8,800 nucleotides of DNA from Cyanobacteria bacterium TMED177 (GCA_002170825.1 NHIA01000003.1:29654-38453), one strand, 5' to 3'; numbered from the stretch's first letter, positions 1-6,234 are shown. Notes: a model not told the origin generated them from the letters alone. Numbers and translations are program-made.

Positions 1-1549
1 GGGCGCCATCCATCTGTCGCGCTGGGGATGGCGCTGGCCCGGGGCGCAAGCACGGATGCGCGAGGCCTGTGCCGCATCGGGACCAACACCCGCTGAACGC
101 CAACAACTGGCCTGGGCTCTGGGCATGCTCGGCGATGGCGATCACGCCCTGGCCTGTGTTCAAGGTCGTCCAGAACGCCAAGACACGATGCTCGCGGTTG
201 GACGCGTGCTACTCCAGGGCCGCAGCGACCAGCAGGAGCAAGGCCAACGGCTGCTGCTGGATCTCCTCCAAGAGCACCCGAACAGCCCAGACAGCCTGGA
301 GGCGGTGCGGCTGTTGATGGCACCCCTGTTCCCCAACCCAGCGCTCATCAACGCCATCCCAGAACAGTTGGCGGCAGACTCCGCCGCCGTGGCTGCAGCG
401 CGAGTCCGGCTCAACGGTGGTGCCGGAGCGATCGCAGTTCTGAAGCGATGGCCCCGTGATCGCGACAGCTGGCAGTTGCAGTGGGATGGGGCCCGCGCTG
501 CGCTTCTGCGCGAGGACTGGCAGCGGGCAGCCCAACTGCTGGGCGCACTGCCACCCAACAGCCTGCCCGGGCCACTGGAAGGCCGGCGTCTGTTTTGGCT
601 TGGCCTGAGCCAGGAACGTTCCGGCGATCCAGTGGCAGCCCGCAAGCATTGGACCCGCTTGATCAAATCCCAGCCAGCCGGCTACTACCGCTGGAGGGCT
701 CAGTTGCGTGTCAACGGGGAATCACCGCTCTCCCTGTCGCCTCAACCAACATCCGCATCCACACCGGCATGGACCCCCCTCAACAGCCGGGATGCCGGGG
801 TGAACACCCTCTGGAGACTGGGGCTGCACGACCTGGCATGGGACACCTGGCTTGCAGGCCAACAACCTGACAAACCCCTGCCTGAAACCGAGCAGCTGGT
901 GGAGGGTCGCCTGCGAATGAAGGTTGGCGATCCTTGGCGCGGACTGGACCAGCTCTGGCGGTTGAGCGTGCGCTGGGCTTCTCCCTCCTGCAGCGAGCGC
1001 CGCACCCTGCAGCACAGTCAATCGCCAGTGCTGTTTAAGCAGGAGATGCAGACAGCGTCTGCAGAGCAGGGGGTCCGCCAGGAGCTCCTGCTCGCCATCG
1101 CCAAGCAGGAGTCACGGTTTTCTCCTGCTGTTCGCTCCGTGGCCGGAGCGATTGGACTGATGCAATTGATGCCGGCCACAGCCGCATCACTGGTGGATCA
1201 GCCCCTGGAGGAAGGCGATCTGGAGCAGCCAGCCCTCAACGTCAACCTGGGTGCGGCCTACCTGCGCCAGTTGCTGGATCTCTGGAACGACGATCCCTTC
1301 CGCAGCATTGCCAGCTACAACGCCGGCCCTGGCGCCGTTGCCTCCTGGCCCAAGCCCGAGGGGAACGACGACATCGAACTATGGGTGGAACGGATTCCGT
1401 ACCCCGAAACGCGCTTCTACACCAAAAAAGTGCTGGACAATCTGATCAGCTACTCAGATCCCAACGTTCGGTTCTGCGAACAGGCCGGCCGTGGGATGGG
1501 GCAACTGATGCCCGAGAGCGATCCCAACAAACAAAACGGTGCCAAGTAG
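1..1549 (+). CDS. slt: Soluble lytic murein transglycosylase, 5' end cut by window
   Basis: The reading frame is open from base 2 to a TAG at 1547-1549, so at least 515 codons are visible and the true start lies outside the window. An internal ATG at 56 is only the first methionine in view. The first two thirds look like the helical, TPR-like repeat domain of Slt70-type enzymes. The C-terminal part is the lysozyme-like SLT domain. Counting from the ATG at 56, the catalytic glutamate is E352 in AIAKQESRFSP, followed by GLMQLMPATA (about 367-376), ASYNAGPGAV (about 419-428) and YTKKVLDN near the end. Enzymes of this family cleave the MurNAc-GlcNAc bond of peptidoglycan with formation of 1,6-anhydroMurNAc, in the periplasm; the signal peptide would lie off the left edge. 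The last 96 bases overlap the convergent membrane-protein gene. The family call is secure; the precise subtype is inferred. Confidence 0.92.
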   Translation, partial: GAIHLSRWGWRWPGAQARMREACAASGPTPAERQQLAWALGMLGDGDHALACVQGRPERQDTMLAVGRVLLQGRSDQQEQGQRLLLDLLQEHPNSPDSLEAVRLLMAPLFPNPALINAIPEQLAADSAAVAAARVRLNGGAGAIAVLKRWPRDRDSWQLQWDGARAALLREDWQRAAQLLGALPPNSLPGPLEGRRLFWLGLSQERSGDPVAARKHWTRLIKSQPAGYYRWRAQLRVNGESPLSLSPQPTSASTPAWTPLNSRDAGVNTLWRLGLHDLAWDTWLAGQQPDKPLPETEQLVEGRLRMKVGDPWRGLDQLWRLSVRWASPSCSERRTLQHSQSPVLFKQEMQTASAEQGVRQELLLAIAKQESRFSPAVRSVAGAIGLMQLMPATAASLVDQPLEEGDLEQPALNVNLGAAYLRQLLDLWNDDPFRSIASYNAGPGAVASWPKPEGNDDIELWVERIPYPETRFYTKKVLDNLISYSDPNVRFCEQAGRGMGQLMPESDPNKQNGAK

Positions 1550-1957
1550 CAGCATGGAGAGCCGCGGGGTGGGAGTGATGCCTACCCGGATGAGATCCAA
1601 TCGGGCCAGGAGCAGCGCTGACGCCAGGATGAGCAAATCGGAGAGCAGGTTGAGTCGAAGCAGATAGAGGCCCGAGACAATCACCAGCAGAAGCGTGACC
1701 AGCAGGGTCATGACGCGACTTGATGCCATCACCAGTGACACGTTGCGCATCAACAGATCGGGCATCGTGCAAGTCACCAACACAGCCAGGAGCTGGACCA
1801 CCTCGAAGGCCACGAACGCTTCCATTTCGATGCCACCGTGACGGCTGATCTCCGGCTGAAGCAACGACCACTGGTTGCCCATCACGATGGCCACCCCAAA
1901 CAGAACGCTGAGCAGCGGTGCCCGCAGCGGCAGGGTCAGCAGGCCAAGGAAGTTCAC
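1454..1957 (-). CDS. Uncharacterised multi-spanning membrane protein (167 aa)
   Basis: I do not recognise a named family. The protein is strongly hydrophobic, with about four or five likely membrane segments (roughly residues 12-28, 47-66, 82-101, 104-121 and 133-150) and short charged loops containing R71, R81, R101 and D121/R124. A GTG at 1957-1955 is the first usable start, because an in-frame TAG lies only a few codons upstream. No clear Shine-Dalgarno sequence is seen. An internal ATG at residue 45 would delete the first segment. The last 31 codons and the stop lie antisense to the end of the transglycosylase gene, so the final membrane segment is encoded inside the overlap. It is divergent from the thioredoxin-like gene across a 65-bp gap. 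Codon pattern and hydrophobicity favour a real gene; function is unknown. Confidence 0.7.
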   Translation of the reverse strand: MNFLGLLTLPLRAPLLSVLFGVAIVMGNQWSLLQPEISRHGGIEMEAFVAFEVVQLLAVLVTCTMPDLLMRNVSLVMASSRVMTLLVTLLLVIVSGLYLLRLNLLSDLLILASALLLARLDLIRVGITPTPRLSMLLLGTVLFVGIALGHQLPHPTAGLFAEPNVGI

Positions 1958-1986
1958 AGCAAAACGCTAGCCGCAGAGCACGATCA

Positions 1987-2031
1987 GGACTGTCAAAGTG
2001 AGTTCAGTCCCCCTGACAGGCCATGACAGGC
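1987..2031. repeat. Short inverted and direct repeats in txlA-like leader
   Basis: Two alternative 6-bp dyads share bases here: GGACTG (1987-1992) with CAGTCC (2005-2010), and CTGTCA (1990-1995) with TGACAG (2014-2019). A direct repeat TGACAGGC occurs at 2014-2021 and again at 2024-2031, so the second copy begins inside the ATG start codon of the downstream gene. The stems are short and may be chance. They lie in the 65-bp divergent region that must hold the promoters of both flanking genes. Confidence 0.3.
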
Positions 2032-2586
2032 AGTGCGCCCACACCGCTTTTGGGGCCGATGCAACGTTCCATCCTGCTGGTGATCGCCGTTGGCCTCGCC
2101 GTGGTGCTGACCGTTCTGCGCGGTGGGATGCAGACCAGCTCACCCCTGGAACAACTTGCCCGCCGCTCGCCGGATCCCCAACAGGCCCTCACCAATGGCC
2201 GTCCCACCGTGATGGAGTTCTACGCCGACTGGTGTCAGGTGTGCCGGGAGATGGCACCGGCCATGCTCAAGCTGGAACAGGCCAATCGCGATCGCCTGAA
2301 TGTGGTGATGGTCAATGTGGACAACCCCCGTTGGCAGGATCTGGTGGACCGTTATGAAGTGAATGGCATCCCCCAGCTCAATCTGTTCAGCGCTGATGGC
2401 ACAGCTGTTGGCCGCTCGATCGGTCTGCGGCGGGAGGAAGAGCTCACAGCGCTGGCCGACGCGCTGATTGAAGGGCGATCGTTCCCTTCACTGCAAGGGC
2501 TTGGGCCGGTCACGCCGCGATCGGACTTCATGCCTGCACAGGCTGCGATCAATGCCGGTCCGCGCAGCCACAGCCAAGCAGGATGA
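2023..2586 (+). CDS. txlA: Membrane-anchored thioredoxin-like protein (TxlA/HCF164 type)
   Basis: This is a thiol-disulfide oxidoreductase with a thioredoxin fold. A single hydrophobic anchor at about residues 16-32 precedes the thioredoxin domain. The active site is W70-C71-Q-V-C74, close to the WCEVC of plant HCF164 and cyanobacterial TxlA, and the conserved cis-proline is in NGIPQL (P117). Proteins of this group are tethered to the thylakoid or plasma membrane with the redox domain on the lumenal or periplasmic side, where they pass reductant to assembling complexes such as cytochrome b6f; that role is family knowledge, not shown here. An in-frame TGA three codons upstream makes ATG 2023 the first possible ATG. 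ATG 2059 (MQRSILL), just before the anchor, is a reasonable alternative. A C-terminal tail of about 35 residues lacks recognisable structure. thyX follows after 53 nt on the same strand. Confidence 0.88.
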   Translation: MTGSAPTPLLGPMQRSILLVIAVGLAVVLTVLRGGMQTSSPLEQLARRSPDPQQALTNGRPTVMEFYADWCQVCREMAPAMLKLEQANRDRLNVVMVNVDNPRWQDLVDRYEVNGIPQLNLFSADGTAVGRSIGLRREEELTALADALIEGRSFPSLQGLGPVTPRSDFMPAQAAINAGPRSHSQAG

Positions 2587-2601
2587 GCAACCTCCCTCCA
2601 T

Positions 2602-2631
2602 CAGCGGCATGATCACGACACGACGCCGCTG
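2602..2631 (+). promoter_or_regulatory. Perfect 7-bp hairpin in the txlA-thyX gap
   Basis: CAGCGGC (2602-2608) and GCCGCTG (2625-2631) are exact reverse complements separated by 16 nt. The 3' arm ends 8 nt before the thyX ATG at 2640, so a folded stem would sit where the ribosome binds. No T-run follows, so it is not a standard intrinsic terminator. It could tune thyX translation, act as an RNA processing site, or be chance; the sequence alone does not decide. Confidence 0.35.
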
Positions 2632-2639
2632 CCAAGGAC

Positions 2640-3362
2640 ATGGATCGCTTCCGAGTCGATCTGATTGCTGCTACGCCCAATCCTCAGCAGTGCGTGTACG
2701 CCGCCATGCATCAGGACTACAGCGAGGGGTTTGTCGCTGCTGATCGCGCCGAGTGGCCGGATGAAACGCGGGCTGGTGAAATCTGCGTCAAGCGGTTGCT
2801 GGCCGGAGAGCGGGGCCATTACGGTCCGATGGAGCATGCCCAGATCGTTCTGAACGTGGGTTGGTTTCCCCATTCGGTGATGCAGCAGGCACGCACACAC
2901 CGGGTGGGCGTCAGCTTCGACGTGCAATCGATGCGTTACACCGGCGAGCGCATCTGTCGAGCTGCGGATGGGGATCTTGATCTCGAAGAGGTGTTCTATC
3001 TGCGCCCGATCGGCGACTACAGCGATCGCCAAGGCAAGAAGTATCAGTACACCGAAGTGGAACGGCAGCGCGACCTCGATCACTGCAAGCAGGCCGCGGA
3101 GCGCTACCGCGATCTGCTGCGATCAGGCTTCGCTGAGGAACATGCCCGAGGGATCCTTCCCTTTGACTACCGCCAGCATTTTGTTGTGAGCTTCAGTCTC
3201 CGGGCGTTTCTCCACTTCATGGATCTGAGGGCCAAACTCGACGCCCAGCTGGAGATCCGTCAGCTGTGCGACTTGATGTGGCCACACATGGTGAGCTGGG
3301 CCCCGCAGTTCGCCGAGTGGTACGAGAAGAGCCGTCTGCACCGGGCCCGTCTGGCTCCCTAG
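2640..3362 (+). CDS. thyX: Flavin-dependent thymidylate synthase ThyX
   Basis: ThyX makes dTMP from dUMP using methylene-tetrahydrofolate, FAD and NADPH; it works as a cytoplasmic tetramer. Recognisable parts include HYGPMEHAQI (residues 60-69), the signature region ARTHRVGVSFDVQSMRYTGE (84-103), GILPFDYRQHF (171-181) and the C-terminal AQLEIRQLCDLMW (202-214), which corresponds to the usual AQ-EIR segment. The length of 240 aa fits the family. The signature departs from canonical RHR-x7-S: the first arginine is T86, the run between R88 and S97 is eight residues, and the usual N-x-R before the helix reads S186-L-R188. ATG 2640 is the first ATG after an in-frame TGA at 2610-2612; the AAGGA just before it is too close for a normal ribosome site. 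The TAG stop shares CTAG with the dcd stop on the other strand. Confidence 0.93.
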   Translation: MDRFRVDLIAATPNPQQCVYAAMHQDYSEGFVAADRAEWPDETRAGEICVKRLLAGERGHYGPMEHAQIVLNVGWFPHSVMQQARTHRVGVSFDVQSMRYTGERICRAADGDLDLEEVFYLRPIGDYSDRQGKKYQYTEVERQRDLDHCKQAAERYRDLLRSGFAEEHARGILPFDYRQHFVVSFSLRAFLHFMDLRAKLDAQLEIRQLCDLMWPHMVSWAPQFAEWYEKSRLHRARLAP

Positions 3363-3373
3363 ACGCGAGCCAG
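3351..3373. terminator. Inverted repeat spanning thyX and dcd stop codons
   Basis: CTGGCTC (3351-3357) and GAGCCAG (3367-3373) are perfect 7-bp arms around a 9-nt loop that contains the shared CTAG with both stop codons. A flanking T-G wobble pair could extend the stem by one. Being symmetric, it could form on either transcript and act as a bidirectional end or a 3' stabiliser. Neither strand shows the T-run of a classical intrinsic terminator, so termination activity is inference. Confidence 0.4.
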
Positions 3374-3952
3374 GGTCACCCGCTCGGGCTGATGCTGGTA
3401 TTTGCCCTGCCGATCGCTGTACGTGGTCTCGCAGGGATCACCCTCGAAAAACAGCAGCTGACAAATGCCTTCTTCGGCATAAATCCTGCAGTCAGCCCCG
3501 GAACTGTTGCTGAATTCGAGGGTCAGATGGCCCTCCCAACTCGCCTCCGCCGGGGTGGTGTTCACGATGATGCCCAGCCGGGCATAGGTGCTCTTGCCCA
3601 GGCAGATCACGGTGATGTTCGGCGGAACCCGCATCTTCTCCAAGGCGACACCGAGTCCATAGGAATGGGCCGGAAGGATGAAGTAACGGCCATCCTCATC
3701 TTCATGAAGCGGCGTGGGCTCCAGATTGGCGGGATTGAACCGCTTGGGGTTCATCACGGTTCCGGGCACATGCCGGAAGATCATGAATTCCTGGGATGAG
3801 AGCCGCAGGTCATAGCCGTAAGAGGAACAGCCAAAACTGAGGACAGGCTGGGCTTGCTGGTCTGGATCCAGATGACGGATCAGGCCACTTTGAAACGGCT
3901 CCAGCATTCCTTTGGCCGCCTGCTCCGTAATCCACCGATCGTTTTTGAGCAT
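3359..3952 (-). CDS. dcd: dCTP deaminase
   Basis: Dcd hydrolytically deaminates dCTP to dUTP, the main bacterial source of dUMP for thymidylate synthesis, in the cytoplasm. The protein is 197 aa, close to the E. coli length. The core C118-L-G-K-S-T-Y-A-R-L-G-I-I-V-N131 followed by WEGHLTLEF (139-147) matches the dUTPase-fold active site of the family; S121, R125 and E146 are the likely counterparts of the catalytic serine, arginine and glutamate. The N-terminal GCSSYGYDLRL (41-51) is also typical. The start is well supported: ATG 3952-3950 has a GAGG ribosome site (bases 3962-3959) six nucleotides upstream. The ATG overlaps the stop of the upstream CobO-like gene by one base (TGATG), suggesting translational coupling. 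Downstream it is tail-to-tail with thyX, which acts later in the same pathway. Confidence 0.95.
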   Translation of the reverse strand: MLKNDRWITEQAAKGMLEPFQSGLIRHLDPDQQAQPVLSFGCSSYGYDLRLSSQEFMIFRHVPGTVMNPKRFNPANLEPTPLHEDEDGRYFILPAHSYGLGVALEKMRVPPNITVICLGKSTYARLGIIVNTTPAEASWEGHLTLEFSNSSGADCRIYAEEGICQLLFFEGDPCETTYSDRQGKYQHQPERVTLARV

Positions 3953-4569
3953 CAGAAACCTCGACGCAGTTGTGTGACCTGATCAGCCATGGCCATCACA
4001 CTGGCTGGAATCGCAGGCCCTGTGATCACCACATCCATGGAAGTCGGTCGCTGCTCCAGCGCAGCCAGCAATGCGGTTTCTTCGACGTAACCGAGACCAA
4101 CCGCAAGACCGACTTCATCCAGCACAAGCTGATCGATGTCCCCTTCCCGAAGATGATCGCAGCAGGTGTCCCAGACCGCCTTCACCGCCTCTGAGCCGCC
4201 CGGCTGATCGGGTTCAGACAGGCAAGCGGGAACATCAGGTCGCAACCAGGACAACCCTCCGCAGAGGCGCACGCTCCCTGCAGGCCCCTGCTTCACTCCA
4301 CCCTTAAGGAACTGGACGATCAGCACACGACTGCCCAGACCAGCCGTTCGCATCGCCTGGCTGAGAACACTGGAAAAGCTGCCGCGATAGGTGGCGGTAT
4401 GCACCTGAAGTTGACCTTCAGGCTCCACCAGATGCAGCGGTGGTTGCGTCGGCTCGAGAGACCGGAGGCCTGCCCGTTCCAGCGTGCTGTGGTCACGAAC
4501 CCGGGACTCCGGCGTGCGGTGGCTGGACGTCAGGCTGGCGGTCATCTCGGCGGCAGTCACCCGGGACAA
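3952..4569 (-). CDS. cobO: CobO/BtuR-like P-loop-fold protein, degenerate Walker A
   Basis: The fold and several motifs match corrinoid adenosyltransferases of the CobO/BtuR family, which transfer the adenosyl group of ATP to cobalt in B12 precursors. Seen are RVLIVQFLKGG (residues 81-91), a Walker B-like QLVLDEVGLA (147-156), GYVEETALLAALEQRP (160-175) and VVITGPAIP (180-188). Where CobO carries a glycine- and lysine-rich P-loop (G-x-G-K-G-K-T-T), this protein has HTATYRGSFSS (57-67), with no lysine. It may therefore be a non-canonical or inactive paralogue, and the gene symbol denotes homology only. The longest form starts with TTG at 4569. ATG at 4545 (residue 9) is an equally likely start, giving 197 aa, and fits the putative promoter upstream. 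dcd overlaps its stop by one base. Confidence 0.75.
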   Translation of the reverse strand: MSRVTAAEMTASLTSSHRTPESRVRDHSTLERAGLRSLEPTQPPLHLVEPEGQLQVHTATYRGSFSSVLSQAMRTAGLGSRVLIVQFLKGGVKQGPAGSVRLCGGLSWLRPDVPACLSEPDQPGGSEAVKAVWDTCCDHLREGDIDQLVLDEVGLAVGLGYVEETALLAALEQRPTSMDVVITGPAIPASVMAMADQVTQLRRGF

Positions 4570-4583
4570 CCCGGCAGACCTTG

Positions 4584-4611
4584 AATGTAGCGGTGGAAAG
4601 CCCGCTCACAA
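4584..4611 (-). promoter_or_regulatory. Candidate sigma-70-type promoter of the cobO-like gene
   Basis: Reading the minus strand, TTGTGA (4611-4606) and TACATT (4589-4584) are separated by 16 bp; each matches four of six consensus bases. Transcription would begin near 4577, leaving about 30 nt before the ATG at 4545 but only a few before the TTG at 4569. The match is moderate and unproven. Confidence 0.3.
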
Positions 4612-4619
4612 GGCCCAGA

Positions 4620-4635
4620 ACACCATCCATGGTGT
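4620..4635. promoter_or_regulatory. Palindromic operator-like dyad between cobO-like gene and rph
   Basis: ACACCAT (4620-4626), a CC spacer and ATGGTGT (4629-4635) form a perfect 7-bp-arm dyad. A third copy of the half-site core ACACC follows at 4647-4651. It lies just upstream of the candidate cobO -35 element in a divergent intergenic region, where a dimeric regulator could affect both directions. No known cyanobacterial regulator consensus is recognised in it. Confidence 0.35.
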
Positions 4636-4675
4636 GACGTTGGATAACACCGCGCGCCACCTGTCAGTCTTGCGG

Positions 4676-4685
4676 GGAGATCTCC
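4676..4685. repeat. Perfect 10-bp palindrome before rph start
   Basis: GGAGATCTCC is self-complementary and lies just upstream of the rph ATG at 4693. Its GGAG half is the only Shine-Dalgarno-like sequence here, but at 13 nt from the ATG it is farther than usual. The palindrome is short enough to be chance. Confidence 0.25.
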
Positions 4686-4692
4686 AGAACCG

Positions 4693-5430
4693 ATGGGCCC
4701 TTCCAATCCGTCTCGGGCTGACGGCCGCGAGCCGGTTGACTTGCGACCGTTCTGTGTGGAGTGGGATCCGATGACCTTCGCCCTCAGTTCCCTGATCGTG
4801 CGTACCGGCCGTACAGCCGTTCTGTGCAGCGTCTCCATCGACGACAACGTGCCCCGATGGCGACGGGGACAAGGAATGGGCTGGCTCAGTGCCGAATACC
4901 GGCTGCTGCCTGGATCAACCCCGCAACGACAAGCACGGGAGCTGATGAAACTCTCCGGCAGGACGCAGGAGATTCAGCGCCTGATCGGTCGCAGCTTGCG
5001 GGCAGTGCTGGACATGGAAGCCCTTGGTGAACGAACCCTGCTGATCGATTGCGATGTCATCCAGGCCGATGCCGGCACGCGAACCGCCGCGATCACCGGA
5101 GCCTGGGTTGCCCTGCGCCGAGCCTGCGACAAGTTGATGGCTGATGGCGTTCTGGAGCGTGACCCGATCCATCAGCAATTGGCCGCCGTCTCCGTAGGAC
5201 TGGTTGATGGATCCTTGCTGCTGGATTTGGACTACAGCGAAGACAGTCGCGCTGATGTTGACCTCAATGTGGTATGCACCGGCAGCAGCCAACTTCTTGA
5301 AATCCAGGGAACAGCGGAAGGATCACCATTCAGTCGTCCGCAGCTCGATGCCATGCTCGACCTTGCTCAGAAAGGCCTGCAGCAACTGATGCAGGGCCAG
5401 CAGCAAGCACTTACGGCAGTCGCCATTTAA
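4693..5430 (+). CDS. rph: Ribonuclease PH
   Basis: RNase PH is a phosphate-dependent 3'-5' exoribonuclease that trims tRNA precursors; it forms a cytoplasmic hexamer. The 245-aa length is normal. Diagnostic stretches occur in the family's order: [12 protein letters not shown] (8-19), [18 protein letters not shown] (39-56), [20 protein letters not shown] (88-107), [20 protein letters not shown] (118-137, with the phosphate-site T129-R130), [17 protein letters not shown] (178-194, acidic metal-site residues) and EIQGTAEG (203-210). The usual AEYGMLPRAT is [10 protein letters not shown] here, a variation near the substrate-binding face. ATG 4693 puts RADGRE where it normally sits, so the start is credible. 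It is divergent from the cobO-like gene. The TAA stop directly abuts the ntcA promoter, leaving no room for an rph terminator. Confidence 0.95.
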   Translation: MGPSNPSRADGREPVDLRPFCVEWDPMTFALSSLIVRTGRTAVLCSVSIDDNVPRWRRGQGMGWLSAEYRLLPGSTPQRQARELMKLSGRTQEIQRLIGRSLRAVLDMEALGERTLLIDCDVIQADAGTRTAAITGAWVALRRACDKLMADGVLERDPIHQQLAAVSVGLVDGSLLLDLDYSEDSRADVDLNVVCTGSSQLLEIQGTAEGSPFSRPQLDAMLDLAQKGLQQLMQGQQQALTAVAI

Positions 5431-5472
5431 GTAATAACTGCTACAAGGCTTGTCTAGACGCATCCGTATTTT
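5431..5472 (+). promoter_or_regulatory. NtcA-activated promoter of ntcA
   Basis: GTA at 5431-5433 and TAC at 5442-5444 are separated by exactly eight bases, the GTA-N8-TAC NtcA operator. TATTTT at 5467-5472 fits the TA-N3-T -10 element, with 22 nt between the box and the -10, the spacing known for class II NtcA activation where NtcA replaces the -35 contact. The predicted transcription start is near 5479, giving a leader of about 15 nt. The box lies directly upstream of ntcA itself, so positive autoregulation is the natural reading. Confidence 0.88.
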
Positions 5473-5493
5473 CCACCTATCTGCGGCGAAACC

Positions 5494-6207
5494 ATGCTCT
5501 CCAACAGTGGTTTCAGCCGTTATGCCCCGCAGCCTGCTCAGGCTTCAGCAACGGCGGACCGTGCGCGCACCCTGCTCGACGTCATCAGGGACCTGGACGG
5601 TGCCAGTACAGAACTGGTGGAACGCAACAAGACGATCTTTTTCCCGGGTGACCCTGCCGAGCGGGTGTACTTGATCCGAAGGGGCGCCGTTCGTCTCTCC
5701 CGTGTGTATGAATCCGGCGAGGAGATCACGGTGGCACTGCTCAGGGAAAACAGCCTGTTCGGCGTGCTCTCACTCCTGACCGGGCACCGGTCGGATCGTT
5801 TCTATCACGCAGTGGCGTTCACGCGGGTGGAAATGGTGACCGCACCGGCGTCCTCCGTGCGTTCCGCTATTGAGGCGGACACCAGTGTTGGTCTGCGCTT
5901 ACTGCAGGGTCTCTCCAGTCGAATTCTTCAGACCGAAACGATGATTGAAACCCTCACCCACCGCGACATGTCCTCGCGGCTGGTGAGTTTCCTTCTGGTG
6001 CTTTGCCGTGATTTCGGCGTGCCAGATGAACTGGGCATCACCATTGATCTGCGCCTCTCCCATCAGGCCATCGCCGAAGCCATCGGATCCACACGCGTCA
6101 CGATTACCCGTCTGCTGGGAGACTTGCGCCAATCCGGCCTGGTGCAGATTGACCGCAAGAAGATCACCGTTCTTGATCCGATCGCCCTGGCCAAGCGCTT
6201 CAGCTGA
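5494..6207 (+). CDS. ntcA: Global nitrogen regulator NtcA (CRP/FNR family)
   Basis: NtcA is the CRP-family activator that senses carbon/nitrogen balance through 2-oxoglutarate and, with PipX, switches on ammonium-repressed genes such as glnA, amt and urea or nitrate uptake systems. The 237-aa protein has the cyclic-nucleotide-type effector domain (about 40-150), a long dimer helix (about 138-170) and a C-terminal winged helix (about 180-225). With a 14-residue offset from Anabaena NtcA, the 2-oxoglutarate ligands align: F89-G-V-L92, R102, R143 and E148. The HTH contains [20 protein letters not shown] (188-207). The first 25 or so residues vary in the family. ATG 5494 has no strong ribosome site but lies about 15 nt after the predicted start point. 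A DUF3084-type gene follows after 27 nt with no terminator. Confidence 0.97.
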   Translation: MLSNSGFSRYAPQPAQASATADRARTLLDVIRDLDGASTELVERNKTIFFPGDPAERVYLIRRGAVRLSRVYESGEEITVALLRENSLFGVLSLLTGHRSDRFYHAVAFTRVEMVTAPASSVRSAIEADTSVGLRLLQGLSSRILQTETMIETLTHRDMSSRLVSFLLVLCRDFGVPDELGITIDLRLSHQAIAEAIGSTRVTITRLLGDLRQSGLVQIDRKKITVLDPIALAKRFS

Positions 6208-6234
6208 CCACTGTGCCGAGGGGGGATCAGCCTG

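Noticed and set aside
160..666. Long minus-strand open frame opposite the transglycosylase gene
   Set aside because: Low-complexity R/S/P-rich translation with no motif; it mirrors a well-supported GC-rich coding region on the plus strand.
1446..1871. Second minus-strand frame overlapping the membrane-protein gene
   Set aside because: Translation is rich in H, R, G and P without domain pattern; the other frame (1454-1957) gives coherent membrane helices.
1964..1996. Consensus -35 TTGACA on the minus strand (1996-1991) upstream of the membrane-protein gene
   Set aside because: No acceptable -10 at 16-18 bp; the nearest candidate, TAGCGT, is 21 bp away, so no promoter is called.
2613..3083. 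Minus-strand frame of 156 codons opposite thyX, with a hydrophobic N-terminus
   Set aside because: ThyX on the plus strand is certain, and the antisense translation shows no family resemblance; the hydrophobic stretch follows from the codon pattern of the sense gene.
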